A DNA stretch of 52,059 nucleotides, taken from the NCBI GenBank assembly GCA_030692685.1, contig JAUXZO010000014.1:1-52059 (forward strand). The letters run 5' to 3'. Under the pieces are notes generated by a model. That model was not told the DNA's origin. It searched no databases and saw nothing but the letters and a program-made list of their open reading frames with translations. Every line of letters starts with the position of its first letter. Position 1 is the stretch's first letter. The translations under genes were made by a program, and so were the position numbers. This DNA is from Acidovorax sp. GTDB lineage: Bacteria > Pseudomonadota > Gammaproteobacteria > Burkholderiales > Burkholderiaceae_C. Shown in pieces: positions 42,408-51,962 of the stretch.

Positions 42408-45400
42408 ATGTCATCTATTGATGTCAACAATGCACCGGCCGCGGATGGGACACAGGGAGATCATGACCTGGGTCCTTTGGCCTGGGTGCTTGACGAACTG
42501 CGCAAGTCTTTAGACGGTGCTGTCAAGGCCATGCGGCGCTTCGTGCGTGACGCCGAAGCCGCGCGTGAATCCGATTTGGCCGCGCTGGATGCTGGCCCAT
42601 TGCGTATCGCGCGCCAGCAGCTTCACCAAGCCTGCGGGGCACTGGAAATGGTGGGCATGGGCCCTCCAGCACTGGTTCTGCGGTCCATGGAGTCTGCTGT
42701 TCAAAAGTTTGTGCAGCGCCCGGAGACCTGCAGCGATGAGGCTGCTGCTGTAATCGAGCGCGCAAGCTTTGCGCTGATCGAATACCTGGAAACCGTGCTG
42801 GCGGGCAAGGCCACGTCACCAGTGGCGCTGTTTCCGCAGTACCGCGACGCCCAGGCGCTTGCAGGTGCTGAGCGTGTGCACCCCGCCGATCTGTGGCCAG
42901 TGGAGCGCCGCTTTCGTGAACCTGAAGGCTCCATCGCAGCGACGCCACTGTCCTACGGCCCAGAAGCCCGCGCGCGCCTTGACTCCGCTGTTCTGCGTAT
43001 CGTCAAGTCCGGCGATTTGAAAGCGGCCCGCAGCCTTCACCAGACCTGCCTCTGTTTTGTGGCAGCACAACCCGATCGACAGTCGCGTGCGTTCTGGAAG
43101 ATTTGCGCAGGTTTCTTTGAAGCCTTCGGGGCGGGGTTGTTGCCCCCCGATGTGTACGTTAAACGTGTGGCATCGCGGGTACTGATGCAGTACGCGACAT
43201 TGGCCAAGGGTGATACGACCATTGCCGACCGGCTGGTCCAGGATCTGTTGTTCTTTTGCTCGCAGGCAAAACCCGCAGAAGATTCCGCAGACGCATTGCC
43301 TTCGCTGAACGCTGTGCGCCAGGCGTTTGCTTTGGATCGTTTCAAGCCGGTGGACTACGAAACAACGCGCTTTGGTCGTTTTGACCCTGCGTTGCTGACC
43401 CAAGCCCGCAAGCGGATTGCTTCGGCGACCGAGACATGGTCCGCATTGGCCGGTGGAGACCGCAACAAGCTGAAACCTGCGGCAGATCAATTCAGCTTGG
43501 TGTGTGACTCCTTGCGCAAGCTGCATCCCGGCAGCGAAAGCCTGGCGCTGGCCCTGACCCGTGCGGTCGAAGCGACCACCCGTTCTGGTGAGCCTCCGTC
43601 AGCCGCATTGGCCATGGAAGTCGCTACCTCCGTGTTGTACCTTCAGGCTGCGTTTGAAGAACTGGATGCCGAAGACGAACAGATGGAGGCGCGCGCGGCG
43701 CGTCTGGCGGAGCGTCTCGATGCAGTCGCCGCTGGCGCGGAGCCCGAACCGCTGGAGCAGTGGATGGAAGAGCTGTACCGCCGGGTCAGCGACAACCAGA
43801 CCATGGGCAGCGTCGTAGACGAACTCCGTGCCACTTTGGGTGAAGCAGAAAAGTCGCTGGATCAGTTTTTCCGCAATCCCCAGGACACAGCTGTTCTCGC
43901 GACCGTACCGGGTCACCTTGCGCAAATGCGCGGCGTGTTGTCGGTGCTGGGACTTGACCAGGCTTCGCTTGCTGTGATTCGGATGCGCGATACGGTAGAG
44001 CGTTTGCTCATCAATGAAATAGCCGAGGAAGATCGCCAAACCGCGTTCGAGAAGTTGGGCAACAGCCTTGGTGCTCTCGGCTTCCTGATCGACATGCTCA
44101 GCTACCAGCGCACCATGGCACGCAAGCTGTTTGTGTACGACGAAGAGCTGGGTGAGTTGCGCATTTTGATGGGCAAGACGCGAGGTCGCGCGTCGGATGC
44201 CGTAGAAGAAACTTCCGTCAAGCTGGACGAACGCTCGTCGATTCCGCTGCCGGATGTCGTGCCCCGATTCCCTGTGCCGGAGCCTGTCAGCGAACCCACA
44301 GATTTCGCTCCTTTGCCAGACTTTGCAGCTGCCCCCCTGCCTTCGGAGCATGTTGAATCAGCTGCATTGGCGCCTGAAATCTCTTTCGACGCACCTCCTT
44401 CAGCGGAAAGTTCGTCAGCGCCCACCGCGTTGCCAGTGCCCGTCACTCGGCCCCTGGAAATTGAAGACGAACTCTTGGAAGTGTTCCTCGAAGAGGCGCG
44501 CGAAGTCGTGGTTACGGGCCTTGCTGCCATTGATGTACTCAAGGATGAAGCCGGCAACCTCAGCGAGCAAACCACACTGCGCCGCGCTTTTCATACCCTC
44601 AAGGGTAGTTCGCGGATGGTCGGGCTGAACGATTTTGGCGAAGCCGCCTGGTCGATGGAGCAATTGCTCAATGCCTGGTTGGCAGAGCAAAAGCCCATGC
44701 ATCCCGACTTGCTGCAGCTGTCGTCGGACGCCATGCGTGCTTTCAGCCGCTGGGCCGATGACATTGCGGCGGGCACAGCTTCGGGCTGGAGCACAGAGGC
44801 GTTCCGCAAGTCAGCCGACGCGATGCGTCTGGATGGCACCTTGTTGCCATTGGCGGCGCCTGCAGAAGCAGGTGCTTCTGCGGAGGTGATCGATGAACCC
44901 GCAATGGTGGCGGACGCGCTGGATGATGCGCCAGTGCCCATTTTGGAGCCCATGGTCGACGAGCAGCCTTTGGTGGCCGCAGAGTTGCCACAGCCCGACG
45001 AAGACGCGGTGGAGTTGCTGGACTTCGAGTCGACCCAGATGTCTGACCATGTCCCCGAGCATCCTGCAGAGGGGGAGGGTGCAGCTTCTGACGTAGCAGA
45101 GGACATCGATTTCTCGGTGTTTGCTGCCGCTTTGAACGAGACACCGGGCGAACACGCGCCAGTGGCTCCTTCGAGTGCAGATTTTGTTCTGGATCTCGAA
45201 CTACCCGATCTGGAGCCAGTGGCAGTCATCACGACGGCCACAGAAACTCCCGCAGACGAGTTCGCATTGCCCGACGCAGTCTCGGCAGAGGTCTCATCGT
45301 CACTGCCGACTGAGGCGTTTGACGTGGCCGACCTGGATGCAGCAGCGCTGGCAGAGCTGGAAAGCATGCTGGACGAGCCACCGGCGATGGAGGCGCTTGT

Positions 45401-48400
45401 GGAGGTGTCAGCCGCCGAGCCGGACGCCCCAGAGTCGCTCGCTGCAGATCTAGATGTTCATGAGGCCCTGCCGCCAGAGGACAGTGCCAACGACGACGCG
45501 GTCAAGGTCATTGAGACTTTGCGCATCGGTATCCCGCTGTACAACGTTTACCTCAACGAGGCGGACGAGTGGTCACGCCGTTTGGTGACCTGTCTGCAGG
45601 AATGGGCACTGGAATTGCACCAACCGTTGCCCGATACTGCGGTGGCACTGGCGCACTCGCTGGCTGGCAGCTCCGCGACAGTAGGTTTCAATGCCCTGTC
45701 AGAGTTGTCGCGTGTTCTGGAGCATGCCCTTCAGCACGTGCAATTGCAGTCGGGAGGCACCGAAGAGCAAGCGCAGGCGTTTATGGCTGCTGCCGACGAC
45801 ATTCGCCGGTTGTTGCATCAGTTTGCTGCGGGTTTCCTCAAAGAGCCCAGCCAGGATGTGCTGGCGCAATTGCGGGAAATTCTGGAAACCGAGGTGGACA
45901 ACACCTTGTCGCCTCCGGAAGAGGACGACGACTTGCCACTGGAGCGCGAAGAAGCGGATCCGGAGCTTCCAGCTGCAGCCCTTGCAGAACCCGAGCCCGA
46001 GCCCGAGGCAGCTGCAGAAATCGCTCCTGAACCAGCCCCGCTGGTTGTAACGACAGGTCACGTCGCTCCAGCACTGTCCGTGGTCGTGCACGACCACGAC
46101 CAACAGGTTGACAACGCGATTGCACATGCCATTGCCATGGGCTCGGACGTTGACGACGATATCGACGCCATTGACGTCATTGATCCAGATCTGTTCCCGA
46201 TTTTCGAGGAAGAGGCCTTGGAGTTGTTGCCTCAGCTTGGCGGCGCGTTGCGTCAATGGGCTTCACGCCCGGACAACCTCGGTGCCCGCAGTGAAGTGCT
46301 GCGTGCGTTGCACACCCTCAAAGGGAGCTCGCGACTCGCGGGCGCAATGCGATTGGGTGAAATGGCCCACCGCTTGGAGTCCGCCATCGAGCAACTCGAT
46401 GTGGATACTGTCACGTCAGACCAGATTGAGCCGCTGCAAGGCAGCTTTGACGGGCTGCAGGCGAACTTTGAAGCGCTGCGTGCTATTGGCCAGAGTCCTG
46501 CTGATACCGTGATGTCACTGCCGGTGGAGCCCACAGGTTCCAGCTCGCCAGCGACCGACACCCCTGCAGCCACGCCAGCAACCGCCCAGGGTGTTGCAAG
46601 GTCTACTGCGCCTTCAGTGCGCCTGCCCGGCCCATCACAGCTTGCGCCTTTGCGGGCAGCGGCCAGCCAGTCGGTGCGTGTTCGCGCCCAACTGCTGGAT
46701 CGTCTGGTGAATCAAGCGGGCGAGGTGATGATCAGCCGTTCGCGTCTGGATGTTCGCCTCGGTCAGTTCCGCAGTTCGCTGACAGATCTGTCGGGCAATC
46801 TGGACCGCTTGCGCCAGCAGCTGCGTGACATCGAGGTGCAGGCCGAGTCGCAGATGCAATCGCGTCTGGCGTTGTCCAAGGATTCTGCGGCCGGGTTCGA
46901 TCCCCTGGAGTTCGACCGCTTCACACGCGTGCAGGAACTCACCCGCATGATGGCCGAGTCGGTCAACGACGTGGCCACCGTACAGCGCAACCTCCAGCGT
47001 GCCATGGAAGGCGCTGAAGACGATTTGATCGCCCAGGGCCGCCAGGCGCGGGAGCTGCAGCGTGACTTGCTGCGCACCCGCATGGTGGAGTTCGAAGGTA
47101 TCTCCGAGCGGCTGTATGCTGTGGTGCGCCAGGCGTCGAAGGAAACCGGCAAGCAAATCAAGCTGGACATCACCGGCGGCTCCATCGAGATGGACCGCGG
47201 CGTGCTGGACCGCATGACCCCTGCGTTCGAACACTTGCTTCGTAACTGCGTCGGTCATGGCATTGAAGATCCCCAAGTCCGGACAGCCGCAGGCAAACCC
47301 GCATCGGGCACGATCACGATTGATCTGCACCATGAAGGCAATGACGTGTCGGTGGAGTTTCGCGACGATGGCGCGGGGCTGAACCTGCCAAAAATTCGCG
47401 AGAAGGCTCTGGCGCAGGGGATCGTGAACGCAGATGTTGAGCTCAGCGACGCGGACGCCGCAAATCTGATTTTCATGCCTGGGTTCTCCACGGCTTCGGA
47501 GGTCACGGGTCTGTCTGGGCGCGGTATCGGTATGGACGTGGTCCGTGCCGAGATCAACGCTTTGGGTGGCCGCATTGAAACGTCAACCGAAATGGGCAAA
47601 GGTGCAGCCTTCCGCATGGTGCTGCCACTGACCACCGCGGTGACGCAGGTGGTGATGCTGCGCGCGGGCGATCTGGCCGTCGGCGTACCCGCCAGTGTGG
47701 TTGAGATCGTGCGCCGCACACCGGCTGCCGACCTGGAAGAGGCTTACCGCACAGGTACTTTTGATGACGGTACAGAAAAGTTGCCGTTCTTCTGGTCCGG
47801 CGCTTTGCTTCAGGCCTCCGCCCGCAGCTATGAACCGGGTGGCAAGTCTCGCCCTGTGGTGATCTTCCGCAGCGCTGCACAGCGCATCGCGATGCACGTG
47901 GACGAAGTTCTGGGTAACCAGGAAGTCGTGGTGAAGAACCTGGGTCCTCAGCTGTCGCGTCTGCCTGGTCTGGCTGGAATGTCGGTTCTTGCTTCGGGCG
48001 CTGTGGTGTTGATTTACAACCCTGTGGCATTGGCGACGGTTTACGGTGATCAGGTTCGTGCTTCCAGCGTGGGCCTGCCGCCCGTGCTGGCAGACGGTGG
48101 CATGGGTGCTGGCAAGTCGGTGGTTTCGTCACAACTGGCGGGCCCCAGCCAGGTGCCTTTGGTGTTGGTGGTGGACGATTCGATCACGGTGCGCCGTGTC
48201 ACGCAGCGTCTACTGCAGCGCGAAGGTTACCGGGTGGCGCTGGCCGCAGATGGATTGCAGGCGTTGGAGCGTTTGCAGGAGGAGCGTCCAACCGTGGTGT
48301 TGTCAGACATCGAAATGCCCCGCATGGACGGCTTCGACCTGGCGCGCAACATCCGCGCAGATGGCGCTTTGCGTGATCTTCCCATCATCATGATCACCTC

Positions 48401-48536
48401 CCGCATCGCTGAAAAGCACCGCGAACATGCGATGGAACTGGGCGTCAACCACTACCTGGGCAAGCCTTATTCGGACGAAGAACTGCTGAGTCTGATTCAG
48501 CACTACGCGCGCCTCGCTGCCGCCGCAGAGGTTTGA
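42408..48536 (+). CDS. pilL: Hybrid chemosensory kinase PilL/ChpA (multi-Hpt CheA with receiver)
   Basis: About 2042 residues from ATG 42408 (GGGGA eight bases upstream); a TTG at 42360 is an alternative. It is the central kinase of the twitching chemosensory array. Long helical N-terminal region (about 1-600) with Hpt/FimL-like folds lacking the HxLKG signature. Three Hpt domains with phospho-acceptor His: H729 (RAFHTLKGSSRMVG), H1083 (ALAHSLAGSSATVG), H1302 (RALHTLKGSSRLAG). CheA dimerisation begins near 1422 (LLDRLVNQAGEVMISRSRLD), ATPase N-box near 1608 (FEHLLRNCVGHGIEDP) and G-boxes (MPGFSTA, SGRGIGMDVV). CheW-like domain about 1740-1880, then a receiver with D1967 (VVLSDIEMPRMDG). Acidic Pro/Ala-rich linkers join the Hpt domains. 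Confidence 0.93.
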   Translation: MSSIDVNNAPAADGTQGDHDLGPLAWVLDELRKSLDGAVKAMRRFVRDAEAARESDLAALDAGPLRIARQQLHQACGALEMVGMGPPALVLRSMESAVQKFVQRPETCSDEAAAVIERASFALIEYLETVLAGKATSPVALFPQYRDAQALAGAERVHPADLWPVERRFREPEGSIAATPLSYGPEARARLDSAVLRIVKSGDLKAARSLHQTCLCFVAAQPDRQSRAFWKICAGFFEAFGAGLLPPDVYVKRVASRVLMQYATLAKGDTTIADRLVQDLLFFCSQAKPAEDSADALPSLNAVRQAFALDRFKPVDYETTRFGRFDPALLTQARKRIASATETWSALAGGDRNKLKPAADQFSLVCDSLRKLHPGSESLALALTRAVEATTRSGEPPSAALAMEVATSVLYLQAAFEELDAEDEQMEARAARLAERLDAVAAGAEPEPLEQWMEELYRRVSDNQTMGSVVDELRATLGEAEKSLDQFFRNPQDTAVLATVPGHLAQMRGVLSVLGLDQASLAVIRMRDTVERLLINEIAEEDRQTAFEKLGNSLGALGFLIDMLSYQRTMARKLFVYDEELGELRILMGKTRGRASDAVEETSVKLDERSSIPLPDVVPRFPVPEPVSEPTDFAPLPDFAAAPLPSEHVESAALAPEISFDAPPSAESSSAPTALPVPVTRPLEIEDELLEVFLEEAREVVVTGLAAIDVLKDEAGNLSEQTTLRRAFHTLKGSSRMVGLNDFGEAAWSMEQLLNAWLAEQKPMHPDLLQLSSDAMRAFSRWADDIAAGTASGWSTEAFRKSADAMRLDGTLLPLAAPAEAGASAEVIDEPAMVADALDDAPVPILEPMVDEQPLVAAELPQPDEDAVELLDFESTQMSDHVPEHPAEGEGAASDVAEDIDFSVFAAALNETPGEHAPVAPSSADFVLDLELPDLEPVAVITTATETPADEFALPDAVSAEVSSSLPTEAFDVADLDAAALAELESMLDEPPAMEALVEVSAAEPDAPESLAADLDVHEALPPEDSANDDAVKVIETLRIGIPLYNVYLNEADEWSRRLVTCLQEWALELHQPLPDTAVALAHSLAGSSATVGFNALSELSRVLEHALQHVQLQSGGTEEQAQAFMAAADDIRRLLHQFAAGFLKEPSQDVLAQLREILETEVDNTLSPPEEDDDLPLEREEADPELPAAALAEPEPEPEAAAEIAPEPAPLVVTTGHVAPALSVVVHDHDQQVDNAIAHAIAMGSDVDDDIDAIDVIDPDLFPIFEEEALELLPQLGGALRQWASRPDNLGARSEVLRALHTLKGSSRLAGAMRLGEMAHRLESAIEQLDVDTVTSDQIEPLQGSFDGLQANFEALRAIGQSPADTVMSLPVEPTGSSSPATDTPAATPATAQGVARSTAPSVRLPGPSQLAPLRAAASQSVRVRAQLLDRLVNQAGEVMISRSRLDVRLGQFRSSLTDLSGNLDRLRQQLRDIEVQAESQMQSRLALSKDSAAGFDPLEFDRFTRVQELTRMMAESVNDVATVQRNLQRAMEGAEDDLIAQGRQARELQRDLLRTRMVEFEGISERLYAVVRQASKETGKQIKLDITGGSIEMDRGVLDRMTPAFEHLLRNCVGHGIEDPQVRTAAGKPASGTITIDLHHEGNDVSVEFRDDGAGLNLPKIREKALAQGIVNADVELSDADAANLIFMPGFSTASEVTGLSGRGIGMDVVRAEINALGGRIETSTEMGKGAAFRMVLPLTTAVTQVVMLRAGDLAVGVPASVVEIVRRTPAADLEEAYRTGTFDDGTEKLPFFWSGALLQASARSYEPGGKSRPVVIFRSAAQRIAMHVDEVLGNQEVVVKNLGPQLSRLPGLAGMSVLASGAVVLIYNPVALATVYGDQVRASSVGLPPVLADGGMGAGKSVVSSQLAGPSQVPLVLVVDDSITVRRVTQRLLQREGYRVALAADGLQALERLQEERPTVVLSDIEMPRMDGFDLARNIRADGALRDLPIIMITSRIAEKHREHAMELGVNHYLGKPYSDEELLSLIQHYARLAAAAEV

Positions 48537-48546
48537 CCTTCTCGTC

Positions 48547-48574
48547 ACGCCCCTTCCTGCAAAGGATGGGGCGT
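48547..48574 (+). terminator. Hairpin after pilL
   Basis: ACGCCCC (48547-48553) and GGGGCGT (48568-48574), 7-bp stem and 14-nt loop, ten bases after the pilL stop. Only a pyrimidine-rich sequence follows, so termination may be weak. Confidence 0.45.
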
Positions 48575-48622
48575 GCAGTCTTCCTCTGAAGTCTTTTTCG
48601 CCAGCCATTCGTGCCCTCTCCT

Positions 48623-49393
48623 ATGGATTCTGTGAATCAATCAGGAGTTTCTTTGGATGCCAAGGCCCCGGCACCTTATGGGGACAGCCGCTTGTTGGCG
48701 TGTTTGGTGCTGGTGGTTCGCGAGCGAGCGTCTGATCTCTTTGTGCTGACAGGGGCCCCACCCGCTGTCACGCGGCAGGGCGCGTTTTGCCCATCAGTCA
48801 GCAGGTGCTCAAGGCGCAGGACATTCGCCCTGCGCCGCGCCATGCGCGAGGCACCCAACGTGATCCTGATCGGAGAGATTAGAGACCGCGCTACCATGCA
48901 ACACGCGCTGCACTACGCCGAGTCTGGGCACCTTTGTGTGTCCACGCTGCATGCACACAACGCCAATCAGGCGGTGCAACGCATTCTCAATTTCTTCCCG
49001 GAGCCTGCGCACAAACAATGGCAGATCGACCTGTCTCTCAATCTGCGGGCAGTGGTGGCACAACGCCTGATCAAGGGCATTCAGGGCCAACTGGTGCCCG
49101 CCACCGAGATCATGTTGCTCACCCCCTATGGGGCGGACTTGATCCAAAAGGGGCAGGTTGACGAGCTCAAAACAGCTATCCATCGTGGGACAGAGCAGGG
49201 CATGTGCAGTTTTGTTCAATCCCTGTTCAAGCTTGTCGAGTCTGGCGCAATTTCGGTCGAAGAGGCGATTGCCCATGCAGACAATCGCACCGACGTCTCG
49301 CTGAAGCTGCGTCTTGCCTCAGGCGGCACGCTGAGCGTGGACGGCATGAGCATGAGCGCGCAACAAGAGGCCAACGCCCCGAACGGGCGCTAA
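48623..49393 (+). pseudogene. Damaged pilU-type retraction ATPase gene (frameshift plus internal deletion)
   Basis: An open frame of 256 codons, against about 380 for PilU. Residues near 30-55 match the PilU start (SDLFVLTGAPPAVTRQG against SDLFITAGVPPSMKVNG). The expected continuation GRVLPISQQVLKAQDIR then appears in another frame, as if one base were lost near 48782. The match resumes in the original frame at ALRRAMREAPNVILIGEIRD and runs to the end (GHLCVSTLHAHNANQAVQRILNFFP, DLSLNLRAVVAQRLI, ADLIQKGQVDELK). About 150 residues between, including the Walker A GxTGxGKS, are missing. Walker B and His boxes remain. A peptide may still be made, but it cannot be a normal ATPase. A GTG at 48611 is another possible start. 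Confidence 0.8.
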
Positions 49394-49437
49394 CAACGCC
49401 CTTTATCGGGGGCCGCATTGTGCCCTTTGCGTCTCCA

Positions 49438-50925
49438 TCAATGCGCAGCGGCGGCCTTGACCACGGCATAGCGCTCCAGCGTTCGCTGCCGCGCCGCATT
49501 GTGCTCCACCACAGGTAAAGGGTAATTGGCGCCCAATTGCACACCGGCCTCCTGCAATTCCAACGGCCGTGCCAGCCAAGGGGCGTGTAAAGCCTTGGTG
49601 GGCAACTGCGCCAACTGCGGTAGGTAGCGGCGGATGAACTTACCCTCCGCATCAAACTTCTCGCTCTGGCTGACCGGGTTGAAGATGCGGAAATACGGTT
49701 GGGCATCACACCCGCTGGAGCTGGCCCATTGCCAGCCGCCGTTGTTGGCCGCCAGGTCAAAGTCGTTGAGGTGCGTGGCAAAGTAGGCCTCGCCCCAGCG
49801 CCAGTCAATACCCAAGTCCTTCACCAGAAAGCTCGCCACCACCATGCGCAGGCGGTTGTGCATGTAGCCTGTCTGGTTGATCTGCGCCATGGCCGCGTCC
49901 ACCAGCGGGTAGCCCGTGCGGCCCTCACACCAGGCGCCAAACAAGGCATCGGCTTCGGGGCCAGACTCCCACTGAATCGCGTCATAGGCCGGTTTGAAGC
50001 TGTGGCCCACCACATGCGGATGGTGGTGCAGGATTTGAAAATAGAAGTCGCGCCAGATCAGCTCGTTGAGCCAGGTTGTGGCGCCCGGGTTGCCCTGCAG
50101 CATCAGACGGTGTGCGGTGCGCGCCAGCAAGCGCGGCGAGATGGTGCCAAAGCGCAGGTGCACGCTGAGGTAACTGGGTCCCTTGATGGCCGGAAAGTTG
50201 CGCGTGTCGTCGTAGCGCTCGATGCGGCCCAGAAAATCGTCAAACAGTTGCTGCGCGCCGCTAGCCCCTGTGGGTAAGCGCAGCTGTGAAAGTGCGGTGG
50301 CCTCGAAACCCATTGGTGCCAGCGTTGGCACCGTTTGGCAGTGTTCCGGTGGGCGCGCAGCGAGGTGATGTGCATGGCGCTCTACGGGGTAGCTCTTGAG
50401 CTGGAAAGCATCGACCTTTTTGAGCCACGCGTTCTTGTAGGGGGTGAACACGCTGTACGGGTTACCGGTCTGCGTCAGCACCTCGCTGCGCTCCAGAATC
50501 GTGTGGTCTTTGAACGTGTGAAAGGCCCTGCCAGCGGTGGCCAGCCGCGTGCGCACCAGGCTGTCGCGCGCGAGCGCCTGGGGCTCGTCGTCGTGATTGG
50601 CAAACACGGCCTGCACGCCCAAGGTGCTGGCCAGTGCTGGAATAGCATCAGTCGCCACCGAATGCAGCACGATAAGGCCACCCTGCGCTTTGCCAGAGAG
50701 GGTGCGCAGTGATTCATCGAGTTCGACCAGTGCCTCGCGTATGAACTCCACCCTCCGGTCGGCCCGGGGGAGGGTATCCAGGATTTCGCGGTCAAATACA
50801 AAGGCGCAAAACACCTTTTTGCACTGCGTGAGTGCGCGGTACAGGGCGGCCTGATCGTGTGCGCGCAGGTCGCGGCGAAACCAGACAAGACCGCTGGGGT
50901 ACGAAGGCTCGGGGGAGGGTGCCAT
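49438..50925 (-). CDS. phrB: Deoxyribodipyrimidine photolyase
   Basis: 495 residues from ATG 50925 (the frame stays open further upstream across yqgE but family alignment begins GLVWFRRDLRAHDQAALYRAL). Light-driven repair of cyclobutane pyrimidine dimers with FAD and an antenna chromophore. Photolyase alpha/beta domain (1-~130), linker, then the FAD-binding helical domain with LNELIWRDFYFQILHHHP, GRTGYPLVDAAMAQINQTGYMHNRLRMVVASFLVKDLGIDWRWGEAYF and NNGGWQWASSSGCDAQPYFRIFNP. The tryptophans in WRDFY, WRWGE and NGGWQWAS fit the electron-transfer chain. Class I CPD enzyme. Divergent from yqgE with a 21-bp gap. Confidence 0.95.
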   Translation of the reverse strand: MAPSPEPSYPSGLVWFRRDLRAHDQAALYRALTQCKKVFCAFVFDREILDTLPRADRRVEFIREALVELDESLRTLSGKAQGGLIVLHSVATDAIPALASTLGVQAVFANHDDEPQALARDSLVRTRLATAGRAFHTFKDHTILERSEVLTQTGNPYSVFTPYKNAWLKKVDAFQLKSYPVERHAHHLAARPPEHCQTVPTLAPMGFEATALSQLRLPTGASGAQQLFDDFLGRIERYDDTRNFPAIKGPSYLSVHLRFGTISPRLLARTAHRLMLQGNPGATTWLNELIWRDFYFQILHHHPHVVGHSFKPAYDAIQWESGPEADALFGAWCEGRTGYPLVDAAMAQINQTGYMHNRLRMVVASFLVKDLGIDWRWGEAYFATHLNDFDLAANNGGWQWASSSGCDAQPYFRIFNPVSQSEKFDAEGKFIRRYLPQLAQLPTKALHAPWLARPLELQEAGVQLGANYPLPVVEHNAARQRTLERYAVVKAAAAH

Positions 50926-50946
50926 GTTCACCGTTAAAATTGACAG

Positions 50947-51546
50947 ATGTCTTTCGATTCTGCGCCCATCAACCTGACGCATCACTTCCTGATTGCGATG
51001 CCCGGTCTGGAAGATGAGTCTTTCTCCCGCAGCGTCGTTTACCTGTGCGAGCACAGCGAGCGTGGTGCGCTGGGTCTCATCATCAACAAGCCTTCGGACA
51101 TCACCCTCAAAGGCCTTTTCGACAAGGTAGACCTGTCGTTGCGGCGCGAGGACCTCACCAGGGAACCCGTGTTCCAGGGTGGCCCGGTGCAAACCGAGCG
51201 TGGCTTTGTGTTGCATGAGCCCATGCTCATGGACAAAACGGAAACCGACGAGTCGGCCTACGCCTCCACCATGACCATTCCGGGCGGACTGGAGATGACC
51301 ACCTCCAAGGACGTGCTTGAAGCGCTTTCCACCGGGGCGGGCCCCCGCCGGGTGCTCATCACGCTAGGGTATTCGTCGTGGGGCGAAGGCCAGCTCGAAT
51401 CCGAACTGGCCGAGAACGCCTGGCTCACCGTGGCGGCTGACTTGTCGGTTATTTTCGACACCCCCGTGCCCGAGCGGTATGACAGCGCCCTGGCGCTGCT
51501 CGGCCTGAAGGCCTGGATGCTGTCGCCCGAAGCGGGGCACGCATGA
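50947..51546 (+). CDS. yqgE: UPF0301/AlgH family protein YqgE
   Basis: 199 residues. Typical family sequence: NLTHHFLIAMPGLEDESFSRSVVYLCEHSERGALGLIINKP, VFQGGPVQTERGFVLHE, and a C-terminal LGYSSWGEGQLESELAENAWLTV. AlgH was named from Pseudomonas alginate regulation, but the biochemical role of the family is unknown. No clear Shine-Dalgarno before the ATG. Its stop overlaps the ruvX ATG (ATGA), a common yqgE-yqgF pairing. Confidence 0.92.
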   Translation: MSFDSAPINLTHHFLIAMPGLEDESFSRSVVYLCEHSERGALGLIINKPSDITLKGLFDKVDLSLRREDLTREPVFQGGPVQTERGFVLHEPMLMDKTETDESAYASTMTIPGGLEMTTSKDVLEALSTGAGPRRVLITLGYSSWGEGQLESELAENAWLTVAADLSVIFDTPVPERYDSALALLGLKAWMLSPEAGHA

Positions 51547-51962
51547 CCGGCTTGCCCGCTCAGCCCGCCGTTCCTGCGCATTTCCAGACCTTTCTTGCTT
51601 TCGATTTTGGCCTCAAGCGCACGGGCGTAGCCTCGGGCAACCGCATGCTGCGCGGAGCCACGCCGCAAGCCACCATCAAGGCTGAAGGCGACGCCCGTTT
51701 TGTGCAGGTGGCGCAGCGCATCAAGGAATGGCAGCCCGACGCGCTGGTGATCGGCGTGCCTTACCACCCCGATGGCGCGAGCCACGAGAACACCGAGCGC
51801 GCACTCAAGTTCGGCCGCCAGTTGCGCGGCCGTTTTGGTTTGCAGGTGTTCGAGGTGGATGAGCGCTACAGCACCACCGAGGCCCTCTCCGGCGGCGCCA
51901 AAGATGCCGACGCCGCGTCGGCCTGCATCATCCTGGAACAGTTTTTGAGGAATCTTCCATGA
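51543..51962 (+). CDS. ruvX: Pre-16S rRNA nuclease YqgF / RuvX
   Basis: 139-residue RNase H-fold protein, implicated in 5'-end maturation of 16S rRNA and annotated as a Holliday junction resolvase. First acidic residue in FLAFDFGLKRTGVASGN, second in ALVIGVPYHPDGASHENTERALKFGRQL, and the C-terminal VDERYSTTEALSGGAKDADAASACIILEQFL provides the conserved Asp. Overlaps yqgE upstream and pyrR downstream by ATGA junctions, so the three are translationally coupled. Confidence 0.93.
   Translation: MTGLPAQPAVPAHFQTFLAFDFGLKRTGVASGNRMLRGATPQATIKAEGDARFVQVAQRIKEWQPDALVIGVPYHPDGASHENTERALKFGRQLRGRFGLQVFEVDERYSTTEALSGGAKDADAASACIILEQFLRNLP

Noticed and set aside
48537..49393. Intact pilT or pilU gene downstream of pilL
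   Set aside because: No Walker A is present in any frame and the length is about two thirds of the family; treated as a damaged pilU copy.
50924..50977. A 17-codon plus-strand reading frame with a GGAGGG-like site before its ATG, overlapping the yqgE start
   Set aside because: The purine-rich site is explained by phrB codons on the other strand, and nothing else supports translation.
50926..51216. In-frame upstream extension of phrB across yqgE
   Set aside because: Photolyase homology begins at residue GLVWFRRDLR; the extension is antisense to the conserved yqgE.
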